Positions 35,355-43,581 of a DNA stretch of 64,000 bases are shown here, piece after piece (the first letter of the stretch is position 1; each line of letters starts with the position of its first letter). The notes beneath the pieces are model-generated. The model was given only the letters and a program-made list of their open reading frames with translations, was not told the DNA's origin and searched no databases. Origin of the DNA: Thermohalobaculum sp039513195 (lineage in GTDB: Bacteria; Pseudomonadota; Alphaproteobacteria; Rhodobacterales; Rhodobacteraceae). The DNA lies in contig JBCCRM010000024.1 in the NCBI GenBank assembly GCA_039513195.1, forward strand, positions 5,656 to 69,655, written 5' to 3'. A program made the translations under genes and the position numbers.

Positions 35355-36905
35355 ATGCGCCTGATCAATATAGCCACCGCCCTCATCGCCACGATGGCCC
35401 TGATTACAGTAGGCGTCGGGCCTGAGGGACGCCTGCATATCGGAAAGCCAGCCTTCTCCGACGGTGGAGATGGGGACGGTGGAGATGGGGACGGCGGAGA
35501 CGGGGACGGCGGAGACGGGGACGGCGGAGACGGGGACGGCGGAGACGGGGACGGCGGAGACGGGGACGGCGGAGACGGGGACGGCGGAGATGGGGACGGC
35601 GGAGGCGGGGACGGCGGAGACGGGGACGGCGGAGATGGGGACGGCGGAGGCGGGGACGGTGAAGACGGGGGTGGCGATGATGAGGGCGACGACGATGATC
35701 GCGATGACGATGATCGCGACGACGATGATGATGGCTCGCCCAACCGGGCAGACGCTGACGACGAAGAGGGTTTCGGCCTGATCGACGCGATCTCTGATTT
35801 CTTTGGGGGAGGAGACGACAGCGGAGGTGGACGCGACGTTGTGGAAGACGAAATCGTTGCGCTTGGTGTGCCGCCGCTGCAGCCTTCAGACCGCGTCGCG
35901 CTTGCAGATGCTGGCTTTCGCGTGATTGCCGAGAATCCGCTACCGGGGCTCGGCGGGGCGATATTGCGGCTCGCCCTGCCGCTCGGCATCGGTCCGGCGG
36001 AAGGTGTGGAGATCGCTTCTAACCTGGTTCCGGATGCGATCTTCGACGAAAACAATCTCTACAGCCCGAACGAGGGGAACTGCACAGGCCCGTCGTGCTG
36101 GGGTGCCGAGGCCGTTGGGCTCATCCGCGCGCCGGCACCGAGCTGCGATCGTGGTGCACCGATTGCGATAATCGACACGCCCATCGACCAGAGCCACCCG
36201 GCGCTCCGCGGTGCGCCGATTACCCGACGAAACTTCCTGCCCGCCGGTGCAAAGGCAAGCGACACCGATCATGGCACCGCGATCGCTGCCATCCTGGTTG
36301 GCAATCTCGGTCCCGAGACGCTCCCGCTCGCGCCGGGTGCGCGGCTGCTCGTAGCAGAGGCCGTGCAGGAAATCGAAGGACGCGCGCTGGCAGATACGGT
36401 GGCGCTGATCCGCGGGCTGGATTGGGCGATCAGCAGCCGGGCCCGTATTGTGACCCTCAGCCTTGCGGGGAGCGACAATCGCGCCCTCGCGCGGGCAATC
36501 CGTTCCGTCGCTGGAAGGATCAATGTCGTCGCAGCCGCCGGCAATGGCGGGCCGCGCGCAGCGCCGGCCTACCCCGCAGCCTATCCCGAGGTGCTGGCAG
36601 TCGCAGCCGTTGACCGTCGGCTAAGGCCGTATCGGAAGGGCAACCGGGGCGCGTATGTCAGTCTCGCGGCACCGGGGGTCGAGGTCGTCTCGGCCGGTGG
36701 CAGCGGCACCCGGAATTGGACTGGAACAAGCTTTGCGGTTCCCTATGTCGCAGCGGCGCTGCTCCGCGCACGCGCCTTGACCCAAGGCGATCCAGTCGCC
36801 GCCCGCACGCTGCTTGAGACAGGAGCGCGCGATCTCGGTGCACCGGGGCATGACGAGGTGTTTGGCCATGGGCTCGTGCAGTCACCGGGAGACCGATGCT
36901 GGTAG
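35355..36905 (+). CDS. S8-family (subtilisin-like) serine peptidase with Gly-Asp repeat region
   Basis: This encodes 516 residues. A hydrophobic N-terminus (IATALIATMALITVGV) suggests export. Residues 38-102 are thirteen tandem GDGDG pentapeptides, followed by an Asp-rich stretch to about residue 135. A middle region of unknown function (~140-265) may act as a propeptide. The catalytic domain has Asp274 (IIDTPID), His306 (DTDHGTAIA), oxyanion Asn397 (AAAGNGG) and Ser459 (TGTSFAVPYVAAALL), so it should be active. The acidic low-complexity region could bind calcium or act as a flexible spacer. It is divergent from an ECF sigma/anti-sigma pair, a pairing seen elsewhere in alphaproteobacteria; substrate unknown. 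Confidence 0.92.
   Translation: MRLINIATALIATMALITVGVGPEGRLHIGKPAFSDGGDGDGGDGDGGDGDGGDGDGGDGDGGDGDGGDGDGGDGDGGDGDGGGGDGGDGDGGDGDGGGGDGEDGGGDDEGDDDDRDDDDRDDDDDGSPNRADADDEEGFGLIDAISDFFGGGDDSGGGRDVVEDEIVALGVPPLQPSDRVALADAGFRVIAENPLPGLGGAILRLALPLGIGPAEGVEIASNLVPDAIFDENNLYSPNEGNCTGPSCWGAEAVGLIRAPAPSCDRGAPIAIIDTPIDQSHPALRGAPITRRNFLPAGAKASDTDHGTAIAAILVGNLGPETLPLAPGARLLVAEAVQEIEGRALADTVALIRGLDWAISSRARIVTLSLAGSDNRALARAIRSVAGRINVVAAAGNGGPRAAPAYPAAYPEVLAVAAVDRRLRPYRKGNRGAYVSLAAPGVEVVSAGGSGTRNWTGTSFAVPYVAAALLRARALTQGDPVAARTLLETGARDLGAPGHDEVFGHGLVQSPGDRCW
35466..35675 (+). repeat. 15-bp coding minisatellite (GDGDG units)
   Basis: Thirteen head-to-tail copies of GGAGAYGGGGACGGY (35466-35660) are followed by one degenerate copy. 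Most differences are C/T at two positions; two copies read GGAGGC instead of GGAGAY. Each unit encodes Gly-Asp-Gly-Asp-Gly, so copy-number change keeps the frame of the protease gene. Such an array is prone to slippage and may vary between strains. Confidence 0.95.
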
Positions 36906-37099
36906 AAAGTCCTGATCCACTTATGGATGGCCGGATTTCACAGCATAACTCTCTCTAAATTTTTGAAAAATATAGAATCCCCCTGACCATCGGCTATCAG
37001 CCAGTCTTTTTGCGATTAGGCGGAATAACTTCCAGCCGGTGGCGTTATCTGGGTGTGAATCGCATGCGGCTGGTGCCGCTCAACCCGGAGATCACAGCA

Positions 37100-38161
37100 A
37101 TGCAGACCATCGATTTTGCGCGCAAAGAGCGTATCAAGCCGTCCTTTGCGACCCGACGCGTTGCGCATGACGAAATATGCTTGCTCGATACAATCGCGAC
37201 CGATCTGGCGCCGGGCGATCTTCTCTTGGCCCGGGTCGACAAACCGGGCCACCACAAACACATCGAGCGCTGCGACGGGCGCAGGGCGCTGCTCCTGCCC
37301 GGGGACGAAATCCTGGTCGCCGCCGGCTCCCGCTATGCTCCGGATCAGTTCGAGGCCTTCGCGCCCACGGCCATCGGTCCGGCACATCTGGTGGCCGCCG
37401 GTGGGATTTGCGGTATCGTTGTTGCCGCCCATAGCGCCACCCGCGCGCCGACCGAGATCACCGTTCTGGGTGCGGTCTGCCGGGAGACCGGCAAGCGCAT
37501 GAGACTCGCAGACTATGCGGTGTCCGCGGCCCCGATCGTCGACACTCCTAACGTGCCGGTGATCGTGGTCTGCGGCACAGCGATGAACGCAGGCAAGACC
37601 ACCACGGTCGCGTCTCTGGTCCGGGGCTGCGCGCTTGCCGGGCAGAAGGTGGCCGCGATCAAGGTGACGGGCACCGGGGCCGGTGGCGATCTCTGGTCGT
37701 TTCACGATGCTGGCGCCCATATCGTTCTCGACTTCACGGACGCCGGGTTTGCCACGACCTATCGCGAGCCTGTGGATGGCATTCTCGCAGGCGCCAGCCG
37801 GCTCATCGCCAAGGCGATCGCGGCCGGAGCCGAGGTGATCGCTCTGGAGATCGCAGACGGGCTCCATCAGCGCGAGACGGCCGATCTGATGCGCTGCGAC
37901 GAACTGCAAAGGATGGTGACCGGTGTGGTCTTCGCGGCCAGCGATGCGATGGGTGCCGAGGGTGGCGCCGGCTGGTTGCGCGAGGCGGGTCATCGTGTCC
38001 TCGCATTGTCGGGGAAGATGACGGCCTCGCCGCTGGCCGTTCGCGAGGCCGAGTTCGCAACCGGTCTTCCGGTGCTAACGGCGGATGACCTGCGCGCCCC
38101 TGGAGCGGCGAACGTTCTCGCCACCAGGGACAAGAGCCTGGCGCTCTCCCCTGCGGCATGA
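37100..38161 (+). CDS. P-loop NTPase, DUF1611/MobB-like, function unknown
   Basis: This encodes 353 residues if the ATG at 37100 is used (GGAG about 10 bases upstream); in-frame starts at 37010 and 37064 also exist. The N-terminal ~150 residues form a beta-rich domain (ARVDKPGHHKHIERCDGRR, DEILVAAGSRYAPDQFEAF). A Walker A motif GTAMNAGKTTT (159-169) opens an NTPase domain with KVTGTGAGGD, VLDFTDAGFATTY, EVIALEIADGLHQRET and GVVFAASDAMGAEGG. The layout resembles DUF1611 and dethiobiotin-synthetase/MobB-type P-loop proteins, but I cannot name the reaction. Its stop overlaps the start of the ATP-grasp gene (ATGA), so the two products probably work together. Confidence 0.6.
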   Translation: MQTIDFARKERIKPSFATRRVAHDEICLLDTIATDLAPGDLLLARVDKPGHHKHIERCDGRRALLLPGDEILVAAGSRYAPDQFEAFAPTAIGPAHLVAAGGICGIVVAAHSATRAPTEITVLGAVCRETGKRMRLADYAVSAAPIVDTPNVPVIVVCGTAMNAGKTTTVASLVRGCALAGQKVAAIKVTGTGAGGDLWSFHDAGAHIVLDFTDAGFATTYREPVDGILAGASRLIAKAIAAGAEVIALEIADGLHQRETADLMRCDELQRMVTGVVFAASDAMGAEGGAGWLREAGHRVLALSGKMTASPLAVREAEFATGLPVLTADDLRAPGAANVLATRDKSLALSPAA

Positions 38162-39129
38162 GCCTGCAAGACCGAAGTCTGGGCAGGGGGTCACATGGCG
38201 CCCCATGCCCTTGCGAGAGCGGCCTGGGCTGCTCGAAGGGCAGTGGAGAAGTCTGGATCCTCCAGCGTCAAAAGGCGGATGCGGCCAAAAATCCGAACAC
38301 GGCGCGGCTGTTGCAGGCACTGCTCGCGCAAGGCATTGCCGCCCGGCCCGTGGACCCGGGGCGGGTGGATCAGACCGGCGGCCCGTGGGCACTTCGGCTT
38401 GCGGGCCAGCCGGTGGCGGCACCCCGCGGGCTGATCGGCCGCTCGGGCTCGAACACGGGCGCCGCGGCCCGGGCGCTGAGCGCGATGCTCGAGACCATAG
38501 GAACCGCGGCCTTTCCCACAGCGACGGTGCTCGCATTGGCAGGGGACAAACTTTCGGCCGGAAGGCTGCTGGCTGCGGCCGGTCTTCCGACGCCTGACTT
38601 CGCCGAGATCGGACCGACCGCCGATCCACACGCAGTGGGTGCGCGCTTTGGATGGCCACTGGTTCTGAAGGCGGCGCGTGGGTCAAAGGGCCGGTCGGTA
38701 CGCCTGGTCGAGCGACCAGAGGCACTCGCACCCACGATTGCGGACCTGCTTCGGCAGGGCCCGCTTGTCGCGCAAAGGTTCGTCGCCGAAAGCCGCGGGC
38801 GTGACATGCGGGTGATCGTCATCGGGGGCACCGCAATTGGGGCAATGGCGCGCGAGGCGCCGGGGGCCCATCCGTTCCGCTCCAACATCGCAAGCGGTGG
38901 GGTCGGGCGGAGCGTGGTTCTCTCCCCAGACATCGCCGAGCTTGCCGAAGCCGCGGCCCGGACCGCCGGATTGGAGATCGCTGGCGTCGATCTCCTGCTG
39001 GCCGACGGAGGTTTCACGATCTGCGAAGTGAACTCGGCACCGGGTTTCGTCGCCTTCGAGGCGGTGACGGGGATCGACGTTGCGGGTGCCATCGCTCGGC
39101 ACGTTGCCACTCGGCTTTCGCAGCACTGA
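38158..39129 (+). CDS. ATP-grasp ligase, RimK-like
   Basis: This encodes 323 residues, translationally coupled to the P-loop gene. The ATP-grasp fold is visible as SNTGAAARALSAMLETIG and LALAGDKLSAGRLLAAAGLPTPDF (the RimK pre-ATP-grasp and B-domain entry), GWPLVLKAARGSKGRSVRLVE, VAQRFVAESRGRDMRVIVIGG, and the Mg-binding end ICEVNSAPGF. The RimK group joins amino acids or small acids by amide bonds through an acyl-phosphate. The first ~35 residues are unlike the family and a later start is possible. Substrates cannot be read from sequence; the neighbouring P-loop protein and ABC membrane domain suggest a small exported or modified metabolite. Confidence 0.82.
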   Translation: MSLQDRSLGRGSHGAPCPCESGLGCSKGSGEVWILQRQKADAAKNPNTARLLQALLAQGIAARPVDPGRVDQTGGPWALRLAGQPVAAPRGLIGRSGSNTGAAARALSAMLETIGTAAFPTATVLALAGDKLSAGRLLAAAGLPTPDFAEIGPTADPHAVGARFGWPLVLKAARGSKGRSVRLVERPEALAPTIADLLRQGPLVAQRFVAESRGRDMRVIVIGGTAIGAMAREAPGAHPFRSNIASGGVGRSVVLSPDIAELAEAAARTAGLEIAGVDLLLADGGFTICEVNSAPGFVAFEAVTGIDVAGAIARHVATRLSQH

Positions 39130-39141
39130 GGAGATCTGGAC

Positions 39142-40212
39142 GTGTTTATGAAGCCCATCCAGGCGGCGCACGCAGAACCGTCTGCTCCGCTTTCAGCCGC
39201 ACCTGCAGCGATTGAGTCGCCGCCAGACCGGGCCCAGAACCCGGCAGATCGGTTCCCGCCGATCCTCTCCGGTGCGCGGCGTTGGCTGTTCGCCCGACTG
39301 TTGGCGAATGGGACCTGCCAAGCTGCCGGCACGCTGGCGCTCCCGCTGCTGCTGAGCGGGTCAAAAGGTCTCGGACCTTTGGAAATGGCCGCCGGTCTCG
39401 CCGCCCTCGCCACGGGCTTGATCGCACTCCGTGTGCAGGAGCTTCGCGATGCGGAACGGCTCGGGCTCGACTATGTGTCCGAGGTGCGCTTGCGGCTCTT
39501 CGACGGGCTGATCGAAGGCCTTGGAACCGCCCACGGGATCGCAATGAGCCGTCTGATGAACGATTTGTCCGCGCTGCGCCAATGGGTGGGTCTGGGCCTG
39601 GCACGCAGCTTCAGCGCAGCGCTGGCATTTTCCGGTTGCGCCGGTGCCGCGGCGTTGATCTCGGACGGCCATCTTGCCGTGATCCTCGGACCGGCCGCGC
39701 TGGTCCTTCTCGCGGGGACCGCAATCCTGCTGCCCCTGTCGGCCCGGGTTCGGGAGGTGCGGAGGCAGCGCGGTAAACTCGCCCGTCTGCTTGGGGACAG
39801 TCTGCTGTCGATGCCGCATCTGCGCCAGGCAGGCGAGACACGGCGGGTTCGGAGACGGGTGGCACGCGCGTCTGGCAAATTGACCGCCGCGCTGTCTGCC
39901 CGGATCCGATCTGCGTCCATTCTCAGGGTGCTGCCGGATGCTGTGCTACCCTTGGCCTTGATCGGCGCCGTGGCGACAGGGCTCGCAGCGGGGGGCGATC
40001 AGCTTGGCGTGGTCCTACTCGCCGGGCTGGCCGCAGGCCCACTCACGCAGCTACTTCGCGCTGCAGAGTACAAGGTTGCCTTTGCCATTGCGCGCGAGCG
40101 TCTGTCTCCGGGCCTCGGCGCGGGGCCCGAGCTTAGGCTGTCGCCGAACAAACCGAGCCGCGACCGAACATGCCAACCAGCGCGCTCGGTGAGTTTGTCC
40201 CGCGCACAGTGA
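39142..40212 (+). CDS. ABC exporter transmembrane domain lacking an ATPase domain
   Basis: This encodes 356 residues. After an Ala/Pro-rich N-terminus there are about six membrane segments (first around residues 52-70, last around 275-305) arranged as in a type I ABC exporter membrane domain. Conserved pieces include LRLFDGLIEGLGTAHGIAMSRLMNDLSALRQWVGLGLAR (cytoplasmic loop 1) and ALLRAAEYKVAFAIARERL-like sequence before where the nucleotide-binding domain should begin. The protein then ends within ~50 residues with a basic tail, so no Walker A or signature is present, and no free ATPase gene is close by. It either lost its ATPase domain or pairs with a subunit from elsewhere. It lies 12 bases after the ATP-grasp gene. 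Confidence 0.72.
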   Translation: MFMKPIQAAHAEPSAPLSAAPAAIESPPDRAQNPADRFPPILSGARRWLFARLLANGTCQAAGTLALPLLLSGSKGLGPLEMAAGLAALATGLIALRVQELRDAERLGLDYVSEVRLRLFDGLIEGLGTAHGIAMSRLMNDLSALRQWVGLGLARSFSAALAFSGCAGAAALISDGHLAVILGPAALVLLAGTAILLPLSARVREVRRQRGKLARLLGDSLLSMPHLRQAGETRRVRRRVARASGKLTAALSARIRSASILRVLPDAVLPLALIGAVATGLAAGGDQLGVVLLAGLAAGPLTQLLRAAEYKVAFAIARERLSPGLGAGPELRLSPNKPSRDRTCQPARSVSLSRAQ

Positions 40213-40390
40213 ATGGACGCCGGATCTCAAACCGGTCGGACCCGTCGCGTGCAAGGGCGGCGCGCAGCGACCCTAACGTGACCTGCCGCAAGCGTCGCTT
40301 TCGGACGGCCATCGGTCCGACCTGCACTCGCAAAACACCATCAAAGGGCTATCGACGCGGGGTAGAGGAGTTTTGAGGGGCGGAGATAGC

Positions 40391-40819
40391 ATGACAACGT
40401 TCGGCCATTGTCTTTGCGGGAAAACGCGATGGGCCTACGAGGGCGAAGTAACTTGGGCCTGCTACTGCCATTGTGACGATTGCCGCCGCAACTGCGCTGC
40501 CCCGGTTGTCGCTTGGCTCGGTGTCCCGAGGAGGAACTTTAAGTGGACCGGCTATGCACCTAAAACTCTGGAAAGTTCAACGGGCGTGTTTCGACATTTT
40601 TGCAGTGATTGCGGGTCACCGATGGGATTTGAAGCCGATCACTATGCTGGAGGGATGCATTTGTATGCAGCGTCTTTAGAGGATCCACTCGACTTTGCGC
40701 CGACATTCCACGTGAACTTTCAAAGCAAGCTTCCGTGGCTTCAGATGAATGACGACCTTCCCAAATACGAAGGCACATTGTTGCACGCACCCAAAGACCT
40801 GAGCGCGTACCAAGACTAA
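40391..40819 (+). CDS. GFA-family (CENP-V/GFA domain) protein
   Basis: This encodes 142 residues from the ATG at 40391 (GGCGGAGA upstream). The zinc-binding cysteines of the GFA fold are clear: GHCLCGKTRW (CxCG), CYCHCDDCRR (CxCxxCR-like), and HFCSDCGSPM (CxxCG). Family members include glutathione-dependent formaldehyde-activating enzyme homologues, but most have no proven activity. The DNA of this gene is somewhat less GC-rich than its neighbours. It is separated by about 180 bases from the ABC gene and is probably an independent unit. Confidence 0.9.
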   Translation: MTTFGHCLCGKTRWAYEGEVTWACYCHCDDCRRNCAAPVVAWLGVPRRNFKWTGYAPKTLESSTGVFRHFCSDCGSPMGFEADHYAGGMHLYAASLEDPLDFAPTFHVNFQSKLPWLQMNDDLPKYEGTLLHAPKDLSAYQD

Positions 40820-40840
40820 CCGCCCCTGCCATCGGGGCGG
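40820..40840 (+). terminator. Terminator-like hairpin after the GFA gene
   Basis: CCGCCCC and GGGGCGG form a perfect 7-pair stem with a 7-base loop, beginning at the last bases of the GFA stop codon region. There is no T tract after it, so termination is only a suggestion. Confidence 0.4.
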
Positions 40841-41342
40841 CTCGATCGGTGCCAAGTGCGGTGGATCCATCGTTGCCCGATTCACCTCCGGAAAGCTGAA
40901 CGGCCGTATGGTTGACCAGGCTGCGCAAACACTCGGTCTGGTCCGCCGATAGGACAGCTGCGCCTTATGACATCCGGCCCTTCAAGCCGAGACGAACCTC
41001 CAGATAACGAGGAGAAAGGCCAGAATTTATGGGAACGGCGTCGACTTCTTCTCGGAACCCATGGTCCCGACACCTCGGCAAACTTGACCGGCCAAAACCT
41101 CCGAAGCGGCAGGACTTAGCTCAGAGCCACACCCGGCCTGCAGCGCAATCGGCGCGGTCGCGGCGGTGCGCCCCCCCAGAGCTAGAAACAGCTTTATCGC
41201 GAGGGCAAAGAGCCCCTCAGCCCGTTTCCGATCTGACCGAGACATCTTTGCAAGACGCACGCCGCAGGCCCGGCCACGCGGTGGGGCACAGCCCTCGGCG
41301 CAACTCGCAGCGAAGGCTGATCCCCACCGCTTAGCATTGCCG
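40841..41342. other. Intergenic region without recognised genes
   Basis: About 500 bases lie between the convergent GFA gene and the ABC ATPase gene. Two overlapping open frames of 77-101 codons exist (minus 41027-41260 and plus 41029-41334). The minus one has a short hydrophobic stretch (GLFALAIKLFLALGG), but neither has a recognised motif or a well-placed ribosome-binding site. I cannot support a gene here. Confidence 0.4.
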
Positions 41343-41927
41343 CTAGAATTCTATGCGTGCATGCGGCTCCAGGCACCGCAGAGGGTTGTGGGCAATCTGC
41401 ACGACAGCGGTCTGGTGCTCCGCCCGGACGGCACCGAGATAGGCCGCGATCCGCCCCCAGGTCTTGTCATCCGTATTGGCGCCGATCTCATCGAGCAGGA
41501 GGAGATCCGGACGCACGCTCAGCGCGCGGAGAAGGTTGACCCGCTGTGCCTCTCCGCCCGAGAGCTGCGTTGCCCGATGATCCGCCCGGTTGGCGAGGCC
41601 TAGGGCATCAAAAGCCGCGTCCACAGCGCCGGGTACCATGAAGGGCGACGTTCGCGGCGCGCAGAACAACACGTTCTGCCGTGCCGACAGATGCGGGATC
41701 AGCCGGTTGTCCTGAAACGCAAAGCCGATCCGGAGAAACTCGTTCCGGAGCGACCCGGATCGGTATGGCAGCAGCCCCGCCAATACCCGCAAAAGGGTCG
41801 TCTTGCCGCTGCCGCTGGGTCCATGCAACGCGATGCAGCCCCCGGCTTCTAGGTCGACATCCGGCAGCCGTAAGGGCGCTCCGCCGTCGAAGGCGACCAC
41901 CAGGCCCCGGGCGGACAGGCAGCTCAT
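41343..41927 (-). CDS. NitT/TauT-type ABC importer, ATP-binding protein
   Basis: This encodes 194 residues. Walker A is GPSGSGKTT, the Q-loop region is IGFAFQDNRLIPHLSARQNV, the signature is LSGGEAQRVNLLRAL, Walker B is LLLLDEIGANTDD, and the switch His is in QIAHNP. It resembles SsuB/TauB/NrtD ATPases but is shorter than the usual 240-260 residues, ending soon after the switch region. Its start overlaps the permease stop by 4 bases. It is the last gene of a unit that begins with an AraC regulator and a TonB receptor. Confidence 0.9.
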   Translation of the reverse strand: MSCLSARGLVVAFDGGAPLRLPDVDLEAGGCIALHGPSGSGKTTLLRVLAGLLPYRSGSLRNEFLRIGFAFQDNRLIPHLSARQNVLFCAPRTSPFMVPGAVDAAFDALGLANRADHRATQLSGGEAQRVNLLRALSVRPDLLLLDEIGANTDDKTWGRIAAYLGAVRAEHQTAVVQIAHNPLRCLEPHARIEF

Positions 41928-42673
41928 GGCAGGCGGCCCCGCATCCGGCTGACCAGATAGCCGAGCCCAGCCTCCAGGATCACTACAAGGCCGACCACCA
42001 CGATGATCAAGGCGAAGAGCTGATCGGTCTGCAGGTACTGCCGGGCCGAAGCGATCCGGTCGCCCAATCCGCCGGCGCCGGCGAGGATCTCTGCCAGGAT
42101 CGTTACCCTGATCCCATTTGCGGCGCCGGTGCGGATCGCCGGCAGCATCGCAACCGTGACGGCGGGCGCAATGATCGCCCGGATCCGGCGGTCCCAGGGA
42201 ACCCGGTGCACCGCCGCCATTTCCATCAGCCGCGGATCAACGCCTGCGAGACCGTCGAGCGCCGCCACATAGAAGACCGGCGCCAGCATCACCGAGGCGG
42301 CAATGACCGTCGTCGCACTGGTCGGACCGGTCCAGATCAGCAACAACACCACCAGCACCGCAGCCGGCATGCTCATCAACGTCAATCGGACCGGAAACAG
42401 GATGGGCCGGAGCACGGGGACCAGCCCAGCGAGCAGACCGAGCGCCGTGCCGCCGGCGAAGGCCAGGGAAACGCCCGCAAGGATGCGCAGGATGCTCGGC
42501 AACAGGGTCCCCACCAGGAAACCTCGATCACCCAACAGCGCCAGCAACGCCCCTCCCGTCGCCGAAGGCGATGGCAATGTCACCGGGTCGTAGCGGGTGG
42601 CGAGAAAGGACCACAATGCCAACAGAGAACAGAGGCTTAGAGCGGCAAGGGCGATCCTCGCAGCGGGTGTCAT
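41924..42673 (-). CDS. NitT/TauT-type ABC importer, permease
   Basis: This encodes 249 residues with about six membrane segments, of the SsuC/TauC/BPD_transp_1 family. A first membrane segment at residues 5-24 is followed by LPSPSATGGALLALL, typical of the group, and the EAA-like ATPase-docking loop is AALDGLAGVDPRLMEMAAVHRVP near residue 145. SsuC-type permeases usually move sulfonates, nitrate, thiamine precursors or riboflavin. Overlaps of 4 bases with both flanking genes show strict co-translation with the binding protein and ATPase. Confidence 0.9.
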   Translation of the reverse strand: MTPAARIALAALSLCSLLALWSFLATRYDPVTLPSPSATGGALLALLGDRGFLVGTLLPSILRILAGVSLAFAGGTALGLLAGLVPVLRPILFPVRLTLMSMPAAVLVVLLLIWTGPTSATTVIAASVMLAPVFYVAALDGLAGVDPRLMEMAAVHRVPWDRRIRAIIAPAVTVAMLPAIRTGAANGIRVTILAEILAGAGGLGDRIASARQYLQTDQLFALIIVVVGLVVILEAGLGYLVSRMRGRLP

Positions 42674-43581
42674 TCCCGGCAGGCAGCGTCAGCCGGGATC
42701 GGCGCTGACAAATCGACGGGAGAGAGCGGATCGAGTTCCTTGAGCGTCTGGTCCAAGGGCCCCCGCTCGCACGGCCCGGCATAGTTAGGCGCCAGCCCGG
42801 CAAAGGCGGCATTGAGCGGCAGCCCTTTCAGGTCCGGGAAAGCCCCGGACAGCAGGGCGGCCGCCGCGGCTGGCTCCTCCGCCAGGCGGGCGTAGGCCTC
42901 TGCCAGAGCGCTTTCCAACAGCGGGGCCAGTCCGTCGTCCAACCGGTAAGCCAAGTAAACACCGGTTACCGGGCACCCGGCGCCACCGGTGGCCCTCGAC
43001 CACCGGGCGCAGACATCGCCACCCGCAGACAGCCCCTGTCCTTTGGACAGAGCGAGGCTGGCCAAGGGTTCCGCCAAAAACGCGGCATCGACACGGCCGG
43101 TCAGCATCAGCTGCATCGCCTCGGCCGGGGTCGCCGTGTATCTTATGTTGCCTTCAGGTTCGTCCCCACGCAGCCGGCGCAGGATTAGGTCCGGCAACCC
43201 GCCGCGAAAGGGCACAGCGAGGGTTTTCGCCCCATCCCGCGCCACGATCTTCAAGTTGCCGTCTATGGCACTGCTAGCAAGCAACGTCGCCGGCAGTCCG
43301 CGTTGCCGCAAGAGGGGCAGCAGCGTGCTGGGTGCGGACGCAACTTGCACTTCGCCGCTGAGCAGCAAGGCGTTCAGCTGGTCGGGTGCGTTCCAAGGCC
43401 GAAAGGCAAACCGGATCCCTTGGGGTAATAGAGGCTGCTGCTCGACCAGCCGCAGGAGGGGCGCGGTGTCCCAGACTGGCAGACCGGAAAGCGTAATCAC
43501 CTGCTCGCCGCGACCAAAGCTTGGCGACAGGCCGAAAAGGACCGCGAGCAGAACGCCGAGCACCGCCGAAACGCGCATCAC
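42670..43581 (-). CDS. NitT/TauT-type ABC importer, substrate-binding protein
   Basis: This encodes 303 residues with a signal peptide (VLGVLLAVLFGLSPSFG). The fold follows the SsuA/TauA/NMT1 pattern: ITLSGLPVWDTAPLLRLVEQQ, GEVQVASAPSTLLPLLRQRG, NLKIVARDGAKTLAVPF, ATPAEAMQLMLTGRVDAAFLAEPLASLAL. The last motif is characteristic of this class. Two Cys in the C-terminal half and one near the end (CERGPL) are unusual for cytosol-facing enzymes but fine in the periplasm. In this cluster it would receive a ligand brought across the outer membrane by the adjacent TonB receptor. Ligand unknown. Confidence 0.85.
   Translation of the reverse strand: MMRVSAVLGVLLAVLFGLSPSFGRGEQVITLSGLPVWDTAPLLRLVEQQPLLPQGIRFAFRPWNAPDQLNALLLSGEVQVASAPSTLLPLLRQRGLPATLLASSAIDGNLKIVARDGAKTLAVPFRGGLPDLILRRLRGDEPEGNIRYTATPAEAMQLMLTGRVDAAFLAEPLASLALSKGQGLSAGGDVCARWSRATGGAGCPVTGVYLAYRLDDGLAPLLESALAEAYARLAEEPAAAAALLSGAFPDLKGLPLNAAFAGLAPNYAGPCERGPLDQTLKELDPLSPVDLSAPIPADAACRE

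Noticed and set aside
35466..35675. 15-bp direct repeats considered as a CRISPR or iteron array
   Set aside because: Units are contiguous without spacers and encode GDGDG inside the protease gene.
40170..40376. Short plus-strand frame after the ABC membrane domain, tested as a shifted ATPase domain
   Set aside because: It has no Walker A, signature or other ATPase motif.
41027..41334. Overlapping small open frames on both strands in the 40.8-41.3 kb gap
   Set aside because: No motif, no convincing ribosome-binding site; one hydrophobic run is not enough to call a gene.
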